In this document: in pieces, positions 17,961 through 25,103 of the stretch
Numbering within the stretch: position 1 is the stretch's first letter
Layout: every line of letters starts with the position of its first letter
Assembly (NCBI GenBank): GCA_035442025.1
Contig: DAORPQ010000023.1
Coordinates: 1 to 38,096, forward strand
Origin: Competibacter_A sp003527885
Lineage (GTDB): Bacteria > Pseudomonadota > Gammaproteobacteria > Competibacterales > Competibacteraceae
Length of the DNA: 38,096 bases
Direction: 5' to 3'
Position numbers and translations under genes: made by a program
The notes under the pieces: generated by a model
Database searches by the model: none
What the model was told of the DNA's origin: nothing
Seen by the model: the letters and a program-made list of their open reading frames with translations, nothing else

Positions 17961-19005
17961 AACCGCGCCATCGTCCGTGTTGACCCTGAGCCGCCTACGC
18001 CTGAGCGTGCAGTTGCTGATGCTGGTTCTAACCGTCTGGGGCGGAACCTGGGTCGGTCATTACGCCGCCGAGAAAATCTCCAAGGCGCTGCCTGCCCTCT
18101 CGTGCGCCTACGATCGCGCCAACGGCGCCTATTGCGTGCTGATCCCGCTGCAACATCAGATGCACCACCGGGTCGGCGAGATGATCCAGCAAACCGGTCA
18201 TTTCGCCTTGCGTTTACTGCTGCCGCTGGCGTTTACCCTGCTGGCGTTTTATGCGTTTTATTTCTTCATCGGCAAGGCGTTTTGCGGCTGGGTGTGTCCG
18301 CTGGGCACGGTACAGGAATGGCTCTACCGGTTGGGCCGGGTGCTGCGCCGCCCGTTCCGGCACCTGTCTGAACCGGCGATGAAACGGCTGCGTCCGCTGA
18401 AATGGGCGCTGGTGCTGGTGCTGGTGCTGGGCCTGCCGCTGGCGGCGGGTCTGGGGGTGACGCCGCACGCCACCGGCGATGCCTTCTGCCAGGTCTGTCC
18501 TTCCCGTCTGGCGACCACGCTGCTGACCGGCGACACCGAACAGGCGGCGATCCGCACCGGCGGCGTTCTGGATTTTGCCTTCGGCGCGCTGGCCAACACC
18601 TTGTTCGGCTTTATCCTGATCGCCGGTCTGGCCGTGCGCCAGCCGTTTTGCCGCATCTGCCCGCTGCTGGCGCTGAACGCCGCGTTCCAGCGCCTCTCGC
18701 CCTTGCGTCTGGTCAAGCGACCGCACGACAAGTGCGCCAAGTGCGGCATCTGCACCAAAGCCTGTCCGATGGATATTCCCGAAATCTGGCACGAGTCGGG
18801 CCGCAAGGCGTTCGCCGAGGACTGCACCTTGTGCGGCCGCTGCGCCGAATACTGCCCGGACGACGACATCATCCAAATCAAGTTTGGCCCGGCCCGGCTG
18901 TTCGGCTCCTCGCGCGCGTACTACAAGGCGCGGATCAAGCAGGAAAACCCGCAAGGGGAAAGCAAAATCGTGCGCTGGTTCCCGCGTCGCGCCCCTCATG
19001 CTTGA
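17953..19005 (+). CDS. NapH/NosR/CcoG-like membrane polyferredoxin
   Basis: This 350-residue protein has about five membrane helices and a cytoplasmic ferredoxin domain. CxxxCP motifs occur at C111/C115 (FCGWVCPLGTVQEW), with CxxC pairs at 179/182 and 233/236. Two [4Fe-4S] binding motifs follow: C261, C264, C267, C271 (CAKCGICTKACPMDI) and C291, C294, C297, C301 (CTLCGRCAEYCPDDD). Related proteins pass electrons across the membrane in nitrate, nitrous-oxide and cytochrome-oxidase maturation systems (NapH, NosR, CcoG) and in FtrD of iron uptake. Here no nap, nos or cco genes are present; the partners are a TonB receptor and ExbBD. I infer an electron supply for reducing an imported metal or a thiol. 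The ATG at 17953 overlaps the upstream gene by 8 bp. Confidence 0.82.
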   Translation: MPETAPSSVLTLSRLRLSVQLLMLVLTVWGGTWVGHYAAEKISKALPALSCAYDRANGAYCVLIPLQHQMHHRVGEMIQQTGHFALRLLLPLAFTLLAFYAFYFFIGKAFCGWVCPLGTVQEWLYRLGRVLRRPFRHLSEPAMKRLRPLKWALVLVLVLGLPLAAGLGVTPHATGDAFCQVCPSRLATTLLTGDTEQAAIRTGGVLDFAFGALANTLFGFILIAGLAVRQPFCRICPLLALNAAFQRLSPLRLVKRPHDKCAKCGICTKACPMDIPEIWHESGRKAFAEDCTLCGRCAEYCPDDDIIQIKFGPARLFGSSRAYYKARIKQENPQGESKIVRWFPRRAPHA

Positions 19006-19624
19006 ATCGGCCCATCTGCTTTCGGCCTGGCTGCTCGGTTTGTCGGTGGGGCTGACCGCCTGCACGGTCACCTGCCTGCCGTTCATGGGTTCGTGGGTGA
19101 TGGCGCGTGAGCGCGGCGCGGTGCGGGCCGACACCGGCCTGTTTCTCGCGGGTCGGGTCAGCGCTTACACGCTGCTGGGGTTGCTGGCTGCTCTGACCAG
19201 CGCTCGCTTGATCGCCGTTTTGCAAAACGGCGTCGGTCATCTGGCGATTGGCGCGGCGGCGCTGGGGGCGGGCGGCTGGCTGTTGCTGGCGGAACAGCGG
19301 TCACGCGCTTGCACTGTATCGCGCACCGCCGGAGCGCCGCCGTTCGCTTTGGGCTTCGCCCTGAGTCTGACCCCCTGTGCGCCGCTGGCGTCCCTGCTGG
19401 TCTTCGCGGCGCAATCCGATTCCGCCGGTTCCGGTGCGCTTCAGGGCCTGGCGTTTGGACTGGGTGCGGCGGTTACGCCGTTGCTGCTGGTGTTGCCGCT
19501 GCTGTCGGCGTTCGGCGCACGGCTGCGGGCGCAGCAGCGCTGGCTGGGGGTGTGGTTGAGGCACGGCGTCGCGCTGAGCCTATTGGCGCTGGGCATCTAT
19601 CGGTTGTCGTTGGGGATGTTATGA
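18998..19624 (+). CDS. CcdA/DsbD-like (SafE/UreH-type) cysteine-containing membrane protein
   Basis: The 208-residue, six-helix membrane protein belongs to the DsbD transmembrane / SafE-UreH type (annotated as 'sulfite exporter TauE/SafE' or 'cytochrome c biogenesis transmembrane region' in databases). Cysteines sit at the expected helix positions: C22 and C26 (GLTACTVTCLPFMGSW) and C127 (SLTPCAPLASLL), plus C105. CcdA and DsbD use such cysteines to carry reducing equivalents to the periplasm; UreH-type members act in nickel handling. Which applies here is open. The start at 18998 overlaps the polyferredoxin stop by 8 bp, and the stop overlaps exbB by 4 bp. Confidence 0.75.
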   Translation: MLESAHLLSAWLLGLSVGLTACTVTCLPFMGSWVMARERGAVRADTGLFLAGRVSAYTLLGLLAALTSARLIAVLQNGVGHLAIGAAALGAGGWLLLAEQRSRACTVSRTAGAPPFALGFALSLTPCAPLASLLVFAAQSDSAGSGALQGLAFGLGAAVTPLLLVLPLLSAFGARLRAQQRWLGVWLRHGVALSLLALGIYRLSLGML

Positions 19625-20043
19625 GCCACTTAAAAGAATGGGTCGAATATGGCGTGCTGGGGCTGCTGCTGGCGCTGTCGGTGTGGGCGGTCGCCATCGC
19701 CGTCGCCCGCTTTTATCATTACCGCCGGATCGACGTTGCGGCCTGGGGCAAGCGCGTGGAACTGGAGGCCGATCTCACCGTCGGCTTGACCACCATCGCC
19801 ACCGTGGCGGCCAATGCGCCTTACGTCGGCCTGCTCGGCACGGTGCTGGGCATCATGCTGACCTTTCAGACCTTGGGCCTGACCGGCGACATCGATGTGA
19901 AAACCATCATGACCGGACTGGCGCTAGCATTGAAAGCCACCGCCGCCGGTTTGCTGGTGGCGATCCCCTGCGTGGCGCTCAATAACGCCTTGCGTCGCCG
20001 CGTTAAACTGTTGCTGGCGCGCTGGGATGCTCAGCATGGATGA
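19621..20043 (+). CDS. exbB: ExbB-type (MotA/TolQ/ExbB) proton channel, short form
   Basis: The product is only 140 residues, against about 240 for E. coli ExbB, but has the core: one N-terminal helix (YGVLGLLLALSVWAVAIAV), then ANAPYVGLLGTVLGIMLTFQ and MTGLALALKATAAGLLVAIP, the two conserved helices that line the proton path. Short ExbB proteins are known from epsilonproteobacteria and many dedicated TonB systems. With ExbD it harvests proton motive force for TonB. ATGA overlap with the preceding gene; overlap with exbD as well. Confidence 0.88.
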   Translation: MSHLKEWVEYGVLGLLLALSVWAVAIAVARFYHYRRIDVAAWGKRVELEADLTVGLTTIATVAANAPYVGLLGTVLGIMLTFQTLGLTGDIDVKTIMTGLALALKATAAGLLVAIPCVALNNALRRRVKLLLARWDAQHG

Positions 20044-20404
20044 GGAAATCGCCTCCATCAACGTGATTCCGCTGGTGGACATCATGCTGGTGTTGCTCAC
20101 CATCGTACTGACCACCGCCACCTTCATCGTCACCGGCCATATTCCGGTCGATCTGGCGCAGGCGCAACACGCCGCACCGGGCCAGCCCAGCCCGACGGTG
20201 CTGACGCTCACCCTGCAACGTGCGGTTTATCTCAACGACCAACCGGTCGCCGATCTGGCGGCCGCCCTCACCGATCTTCCTCGCGTGACGCCGGTGGTGG
20301 TGCGCGCCGATGGCGGCCTTGCCCTGCGCGATTTCATCGACTTGGTGGAACGGGTGAAGGCGCTGGGTTTCGCTCGGGTGAGTCTCGAAGTCAAACGAAC
20401 ATGA
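20036..20404 (+). CDS. exbD: ExbD-type biopolymer transport protein
   Basis: A 122-residue ExbD with the single N-terminal helix INVIPLVDIMLVLLTIVL; D15 is the protonatable aspartate required in the family. A small periplasmic domain follows (DFIDLVERVKALGFARVSLE). The ATG at 20036 fits the family start (MDEEIASINVIPL); an alternative ATG at 20027 adds three residues. It overlaps the exbB end by 8 bp and the tonB start by 4 bp (ATGA). It completes the ExbB-ExbD motor for the adjacent TonB. Confidence 0.9.
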   Translation: MDEEIASINVIPLVDIMLVLLTIVLTTATFIVTGHIPVDLAQAQHAAPGQPSPTVLTLTLQRAVYLNDQPVADLAAALTDLPRVTPVVVRADGGLALRDFIDLVERVKALGFARVSLEVKRT

Positions 20405-21333
20405 ACGGGCGGGCCTGGGCGGCCTCCATCGTTTTGCATTCCGGTGTGGTGGCCCTTCTCGTCAGTTTTGCGGGAGCGGACCCATCGCTGCGTCGGCCCG
20501 AACGCTGGGAAGTGAAGATGGCGTTCACCGCACCGCCAGAACCGCCAGCGGCTCCCGCGCCACCGTCTCCGCCGCCCCCGATTCTCACCCCGGTCGCCGC
20601 GCCCCAGCCACCCGTGCAATCCCCGGTTCCGCCAACAGTTGCGACCAAAACGCCGCCACCCCCGACCGTTTCAGCCCCGCGCCCCCGGTTGCCGCCAGTG
20701 GCCGCCATCAAGCCACAACCGCCACCGAAGCGCGATTCGCCACCACCACCCCGGCAACGATCGCGTCCGGTGGTTGAGAAACCGGTGTCAGCCCCGCGCA
20801 AACCGCCCCCGTCGCAACCAACCGTCGCCGCTAAAACAGTGTCCCAACCGCTGAAACAACCGGCGGCGTCAGCATTTTCTGAAGCGCCGTCACGCCCGAC
20901 AGGGCGGGAATTGCTCGATTCTTCCCGGACTGCCTTCAAAGAAACGAGGGAAACGCTATCAGGCCGCCGGACGGAGGTTGGCCACTCCGCCGCTCGACCT
21001 GCCGCCCGCGACCACCCGCCGCCCGCCAAATCAAACCCGGACTCCGGGACGGCCAACTGGCACGCCGCCCTGCGCGCCAAGCTGCGGGAGATGCGGGTTT
21101 ACCCGCCAATCGCACGCCGCCTGGGTCAGGAAGGCATCGTGATGTTGCTGCTTGAGATCGGTGCAAACGGTGATTTGCGCGGGCTGGCGATCCGGCAAAG
21201 TTCCGGCCATGCGGTGCTGGATCAAGCCGCCCAGCAACTGGCGCGTAACGCGGTTGCAGTGTTGCGCGGTCAGTTGTCGCCGCCCGGTGAGAGCCGGCTG
21301 GAAATTCCCGTCGCTTATCGGCTGGATCGTTGA
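20401..21333 (+). CDS. tonB: TonB energy transducer of the redox/metal operon
   Basis: The 310-residue product has an N-terminal anchor (WAASIVLHSGVVALLVSFA) and an exceptionally Pro-rich spacer (PPEPPAAPAPPSPPPP, PPPPRQRSRPV). The TonB C-terminal domain starts about residue 220 (LREMRVYPPIARRLGQEGIV) and ends LEIPVAYRLDR. It is the last gene of the operon and follows exbB and exbD directly, so it is very probably dedicated to the receptor at 14948. It may also serve, or compete with, the B12 system, whose own TonB lacks neighbouring ExbBD. Confidence 0.9.
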   Translation: MNGRAWAASIVLHSGVVALLVSFAGADPSLRRPERWEVKMAFTAPPEPPAAPAPPSPPPPILTPVAAPQPPVQSPVPPTVATKTPPPPTVSAPRPRLPPVAAIKPQPPPKRDSPPPPRQRSRPVVEKPVSAPRKPPPSQPTVAAKTVSQPLKQPAASAFSEAPSRPTGRELLDSSRTAFKETRETLSGRRTEVGHSAARPAARDHPPPAKSNPDSGTANWHAALRAKLREMRVYPPIARRLGQEGIVMLLLEIGANGDLRGLAIRQSSGHAVLDQAAQQLARNAVAVLRGQLSPPGESRLEIPVAYRLDR

Positions 21334-21408
21334 TGGCGACTTCTGACGCGGGCAATCCATTTTAACCGCGATCATTTGATTTTACTCTTTAGAGAGTTGT
21401 CACCAGCT

Positions 21409-21672
21409 CATCGTTGAACAAAGCACCGCCCATCAACTCTGGCGGCGATCACCGTGGAAACTGAACGCAGTTTGTCGGCCTGACGTCCGGCGTTACGTAA
21501 GACGACTAAACCCATGCCGCTCGCCCCGCCGTGCGTCGAAGCCGCCGCCGGCATGGCCCAGGGATGGACGATCTTAAGGTTTCCCAACAGGTAGCCGTGG
21601 CCGCCCGGCGAGCGGAGAAAAGCCGATCGACAGCCACGTGATCAACCAATGGGAAAACCGCTTCAGGCCCAT
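21409..21672 (-). pseudogene. PCu(A)C-type copper chaperone gene, frameshifted and truncated
   Basis: From an ATG at 21672 the minus strand gives a signal peptide (MGLKRFSHWLITWLSIGFSP, then LAG). After a shift of one frame at about 21605-21612 it reads HGYLLGNLKIVHPWAMPAAA, followed by MGLVVLRNAGRQADKLRSVS and TVIAARV, then stops. This is the N-terminal half of a PCu(A)C (DUF461) periplasmic copper chaperone, which delivers Cu(I) to cytochrome oxidase. Normal proteins continue with a copper-binding His/Met region, which is missing. Two independent defects argue for a true pseudogene. A perfect 17-bp palindrome lies 74 bp upstream of its start. It stands tail to tail with the tonB gene. Confidence 0.7.
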
Positions 21673-21745
21673 GAACAAACTCCTGATGTCACGCGGCGGA
21701 TTGACGTGATTCGCCCATGCCAAATCGTGCGAGACAATACGAGAA

Positions 21746-21762
21746 TGCGACAAATTGTCGCA
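21746..21762 (-). promoter_or_regulatory. Candidate RegA-type operator 2 (perfect palindrome)
   Basis: TGCGACAAATTGTCGCA is a perfect 17-bp palindrome (8-bp arms around one base). It fits TGCGNC-N5-GNCGCA exactly. It lies between the broken PCu(A)C gene and the end of the CBS-domain gene, at promoter distance from the former on the minus strand. The same pattern recurs at 14872 and 22517. Confidence 0.6.
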
Positions 21763-21816
21763 CCCCCGGAACCTGGAAAATCGCTACAATCCGATTGAGA
21801 AACACAGGAAAGTCAT

Positions 21817-22424
21817 TCAAATGACGCAACCTGCTCGCGCCAGTTCGGCATAGGGGGTCGGTCGCCGTGACGGGTCGATGTTCAATCCCAGGCGCAAACC
21901 GATTTGCGATAGGGAGAAAATGCCACGCACCACTTGGGTTCCAGTTTCTGGCTCGCCGTCGAGCACCAGCGCGTGTTGGCGGTCGACTTGCCGCAACGTG
22001 GCGATGATGTCGCCCACCCGCGCCCGCGAGACCCCCTCCATCAGCAACGCATCCAGTTTCGGCCTGATCGTCATGACATCAGCGACGACCAATTCCTCCC
22101 AAGCGCCGCTTTGGCCAAAATCCGCTCCGCCTTGCCGCCGCCGAGATCGCGGCCAGTCAACACGCCAACCACTTCGTTATCGTCGTCGCAGACCAACAGA
22201 AGGCGCACCCCTCGCCCGATCGTGACGGCTGACGCTTCGGCGAGAGGGGTCGACCGTCCGACGGTGGAGGCGGCCACTTGACGCAAGTCGGTCATGGTGG
22301 TTGCGTCGGGATCGCCGAGGACAACGCGCCGGAGCGGCGGCGGCTTGGGGCAAAAAAACCGGCTGCCGCTTTCCAGCCGATGCGGCGGCAGCGGTCGGTA
22401 AGGCGGTGGGTGAGGTTGCGTCAT
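21817..22424 (-). pseudogene. CBS-domain protein gene with a frameshift
   Basis: Read from an ATG at 22424, the minus strand encodes the first CBS domain (MTDLRQVAASTVGRSTPLAE, then RLLLVCDDDNEVVGVLTGRD). It stops at about 22071 after AALGRNWSSLMS. A second frame, entered near 22095-22100 at cttgggagg, continues the same protein: EELVVADVMTIRPKLDALLM, then VGDIIATLRQVDRQHALVLD and VRGIFSLSQIGLRLGL, to a TGA at 21817. Together they make a normal two-CBS protein of about 200 residues. One missing base (for example a T giving ALWEELVV) would restore it. CBS pairs bind adenine nucleotides as energy sensors. It is either a recent pseudogene or a sequencing error in a G run. It is divergent from regB. 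Confidence 0.78.
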
Positions 22425-22516
22425 CGAGAATCTCCAGGAACAGAGGCCGAAAGCGGCAAAGCCTCTGATTCATCGGCGCTCGACCGAATCCTACGAGATC
22501 GCCGGCCGGCGAGGAA

Positions 22517-22533
22517 TGCGGCATATCGCCGCA
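22517..22533 (+). promoter_or_regulatory. Candidate RegA-type operator 3 (upstream of regB)
   Basis: TGCGGC-ATATC-GCCGCA has perfectly complementary 6-bp arms around 5 nt and fits TGCGNC-N5-GNCGCA exactly. It lies 71 bp before the regB ATG and ends 22 bp before a TATACT hexamer (22556-22561) that could be the -10 box. This suggests autoregulation of regBA or control of the divergent CBS gene. Confidence 0.55.
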
Positions 22534-22604
22534 TCGGACCGCGCGAGATAAAACCTATACTTGGGGCGATCAAATCGACCCTGTTCGCCGAACGACTCTG
22601 ACTG

Positions 22605-23840
22605 ATGGACGATTTACGACGTTTGCTGTTGCTCCGCCTGTTGGTGGTTTTGGGACCGGCGGTCATGCTGCTTTGGCTGCGTTTCGGCTTGACGCCGCCG
22701 CAACCGCTCCCTTGGTGGGCGATCGGATTGTTCCTGGCGCTGATCGCCTCGGGTTTTATCGGGTTGTACTGGCGGATCCGGTCGTCCGCCGCGATCACCT
22801 CCTGGCAATTGTTCGGCTATTTGCAGTTTGACGTACTGGCGCTGGCGAGCCTGCTGTACTTCAGCGGCGGGGCCAGCAATCCGTTCGTGTCGCTGCTGTT
22901 GCTGCCGCTGCTGATCGCCGCCGCCCTGCTGCCGGCCGCTTGCGTTTGGGCGACGGCGGGGGTGACTGTCGCGGTCTATACGGTCTTGATGTCCCATTAT
23001 CTGCCGCTGCCGGGGATGCTGAGCGGCCACGGACCCGGCTTTCACGCCCACTTGTGGGGGATGTGGCTGGTGTTCGTCATCAGCGCCTTGCTGGTGGCGG
23101 GCTTCGTGGCCCGGCTGGCGGCGGCGCTGCGTCGGCGGGACCGCGAGCTGGCCCGGCTGCGCGAGAAAGCCTTGCGCGACGAGCAGATTTTGGCCCTGGG
23201 GATGTTCGCGGCCGGCGCGGCGCACGAGCTGGGCACGCCCTTGTCCACCATCGCGGTACTGGCCAAGGAGTTGGAACACGAATACGGCGCGGAGATTTCG
23301 CTGCGCGCCGACTTGCGGACGCTGCGCGGGCAAGTGAATACGTGCAAGGTTATCCTCGGTGAGTTGTTGCGCGCCGCCGACTTGAGCGCCGACCGCGAGG
23401 CGATCCAACCGTTGGATCAGTTGTTGGAGCGCACGCGCAACCGCTGGCAATTGCTTCGTCCGCGGGTGCCGCTGCGGGTTCATTGCGCCGGCTCTCCGCC
23501 GCCGCCGACCGTTCATTCGCCGCAGACCGTCGGCCAGACCTTGATCAGCCTGCTCAACAACGCCGCCGACGCTTGCCCCGAAGGGGTCGATCTGGTGGGG
23601 CGTTGGGACGCGCGGCGGGTGATCATCGAAATCCGCGACCGGGGTCCGGGGCTGTCGCCGGAACTGGCCCAACAGGCGGGCAAGGGCTTTTTCACCACCA
23701 AGGAAGGCGGCTCCGGCGTCGGCTTGCTGCTGGCCAACGCGACGTTGGAGCGGCTGGGCGGGCATGTCACCCTATCGCGTGACCCGCAAGGCGGAACCTG
23801 CACCCGCATCGATTTGCCCGCCCGGCTCGAAGCCGCATGA
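22605..23840 (+). CDS. regB: Redox-sensing histidine kinase RegB/PrrB/RoxS family
   Basis: The 411-residue protein has about six N-terminal membrane helices, a kinase core and the specific RegB marks. GGASNPF at 88-94 is the ubiquinone-binding loop known in this family. The H-box FAAGAAHELGTPLSTIAVLA places the phosphorylated histidine at H207. C247 (VNTCKVIL) lies exactly 40 residues after it, the same spacing as His225 and redox-active Cys265 in Rhodobacter capsulatus RegB. The ATPase domain has LINNAADACPEG-type N-box (SLLNNAADACPEG), DRGPGLSPEL and GSGVGLLLA. RegB senses respiratory redox state and phosphorylates RegA. It is translationally coupled to regA (ATGA). A candidate RegA site lies in its promoter. 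Confidence 0.93.
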   Translation: MDDLRRLLLLRLLVVLGPAVMLLWLRFGLTPPQPLPWWAIGLFLALIASGFIGLYWRIRSSAAITSWQLFGYLQFDVLALASLLYFSGGASNPFVSLLLLPLLIAAALLPAACVWATAGVTVAVYTVLMSHYLPLPGMLSGHGPGFHAHLWGMWLVFVISALLVAGFVARLAAALRRRDRELARLREKALRDEQILALGMFAAGAAHELGTPLSTIAVLAKELEHEYGAEISLRADLRTLRGQVNTCKVILGELLRAADLSADREAIQPLDQLLERTRNRWQLLRPRVPLRVHCAGSPPPPTVHSPQTVGQTLISLLNNAADACPEGVDLVGRWDARRVIIEIRDRGPGLSPELAQQAGKGFFTTKEGGSGVGLLLANATLERLGGHVTLSRDPQGGTCTRIDLPARLEAA

Positions 23841-24385
23841 CGACACTTGGCGCCCGCCAGCCCAATTTGTTGTTGGTGGACGACGACCCCGTTTTCTGCC
23901 GGGCGTTGGGTCTCGCCTTGGGGCGGCGCGGCTTCGCCGTCACCGTCGCGCACGACGGCGCGGCGGCCTTGTGTCAGGCGCGGATCGAATCGCCCGACTA
24001 CGCCGTCGTGGACCTCAATCTAGATGGCGATTCCGGTTTGCGCTTGATCCCGTCCTTGCTCACGCTCGATCCCGATATCCGCATCGTGGTACTCACCGGT
24101 TACGCCAGTCTGGCGACGGCGGTGGACGCCATCAAACTCGGCGCGATCAACTATTTGGCCAAACCGGCCGACGCCGATGAAGTGGTGGCCGCCTTGGGCG
24201 CCACGGCGGGCGATGCCGCCGCGCCGATCAGCACTCGGCCTTTGAGCGTCAACCGATTGGAGTGGGAGCATATCCAGCGGGTGCTGCGCGACAACGACGG
24301 CAACATCTCCGCCACCGCGCGCCAGTTGGGGATGCACCGCCGCACCTTGCAGCGCAAGCTGGCCAAGCGGCCGGCACCCCGCTAG
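23837..24385 (+). CDS. regA: Response regulator RegA/PrrA/ActR family
   Basis: A 182-residue regulator of family-typical length. The receiver domain contains LLLVDDDPVFCRAL, phospho-acceptor D59 (YAVVDLNLDGDSG), T87 (VVLTGYAS) and K109 (NYLAKPAD). The C-terminal Fis-type helix-turn-helix ends NISATARQLGMHRRTLQRKL, essentially the invariant RegA/PrrA/ActR DNA-binding sequence. The family controls respiration, carbon and nitrogen fixation and, in Rhodobacter, the copper chaperone gene senC. The neighbouring broken copper chaperone and the three GCGNC-N5-GNCGC palindromes fit a local regulon. No senC gene is seen in the window. Confidence 0.95.
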   Translation: MTTLGARQPNLLLVDDDPVFCRALGLALGRRGFAVTVAHDGAAALCQARIESPDYAVVDLNLDGDSGLRLIPSLLTLDPDIRIVVLTGYASLATAVDAIKLGAINYLAKPADADEVVAALGATAGDAAAPISTRPLSVNRLEWEHIQRVLRDNDGNISATARQLGMHRRTLQRKLAKRPAPR

Positions 24386-24457
24386 ATACCGTCGTTTAAA
24401 CCGGGTGCGATGGGAAGGGAATAGACATACATCTTGACCATCTGAAGGCGCCGTTTG

Positions 24458-24489
24458 AGTCTGTCAAAACGGCCAAACCGTACGCTTAC
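24458..24489 (-). repeat. Right copy of the 32-bp inverted repeat
   Basis: On the minus strand this stretch matches 14782-14813 at 27 of 32 positions. It lies in the 121-bp region between the convergent regA and folA genes. No terminator with a T-run is apparent in that region. Confidence 0.5.
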
Positions 24490-24506
24490 GATTGAACCAC
24501 CCAACC

Positions 24507-25103
24507 TCACGCAACGGGACTTTCACTGCTCGCAGCGCAGCGCCGCTCCCAACGTTGAAAGCGGAAAGGCCAAGCGTGCCCGCTATCGGCCGGATGCGCC
24601 TCCTCCCAAGCCAGCCGCCAGCGCCGCGCATCCCATCCCGGAAACCGGACATCGCCCGGCACGTCGGCTTCCACCCGAGTCAGATACAGCCGCCCGGCCA
24701 GCGGCAAGGTTTGTTCGAACAGCGCGGCGCCGCCGATCACCATGATCTCGGGCGTCGCCTCGAGCAGGCTCAGCGCCTCGCGCAACGAATGCGCCACCGT
24801 GCACCCCTCCGCCCGATAGGTCGGATCGCCGGTCAAGACGACCATTCGACGGCCCGGCAGCGGTCGGCCGATGGATTCCCAAGTTCGCCGGCCCATCAGC
24901 AGCGGCTTGCCCATCGTGGTTTGCTTGAAGAAGCGCAAATCGGCCGGCAAATGCCACGGCAGCGCGTTGTCACGCCCGATCACCCGGTTGCGCGCCAGCG
25001 CCGCGATCAACACCAGTTGCGGCGGCCCGGCGGGATTTGCCTTGACCGCGACGCGCGGGTCATCGTCCGCCGCGCGGGCGTTCGGGGCCGGCGTCGGCGT
25101 CAT
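24507..25103 (-). CDS. folA: Dihydrofolate reductase
   Basis: FolA reduces dihydrofolate to tetrahydrofolate with NADPH and is the trimethoprim target. The 198-residue protein contains VLIAALARNRVIGRDNALPW, LPADLRFFKQTTMGKPLLMG, RRTWESIGRPLPGRRMVVLT and IMVIGGAALFEQTLPLAGRL, with the catalytic acidic residue in the LPADLRFFK helix. It carries about 30 extra N-terminal residues (PTPAPNARAADDDPRVAVKA) compared with the usual 160-170. The ATG at 25103 overlaps the apaH stop by 4 bp; a start nearer LVLIAALARN lacks an ATG. The apaH-folA pairing is common in gammaproteobacteria. Confidence 0.93.
   Translation of the reverse strand: MTPTPAPNARAADDDPRVAVKANPAGPPQLVLIAALARNRVIGRDNALPWHLPADLRFFKQTTMGKPLLMGRRTWESIGRPLPGRRMVVLTGDPTYRAEGCTVAHSLREALSLLEATPEIMVIGGAALFEQTLPLAGRLYLTRVEADVPGDVRFPGWDARRWRLAWEEAHPADSGHAWPFRFQRWERRCAASSESPVA

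Noticed and set aside
13043..21333. Pro-rich TonB spacers as a repeat array
   Set aside because: The Pro-coding triplets are irregular and explained by the TonB periplasmic spacer.
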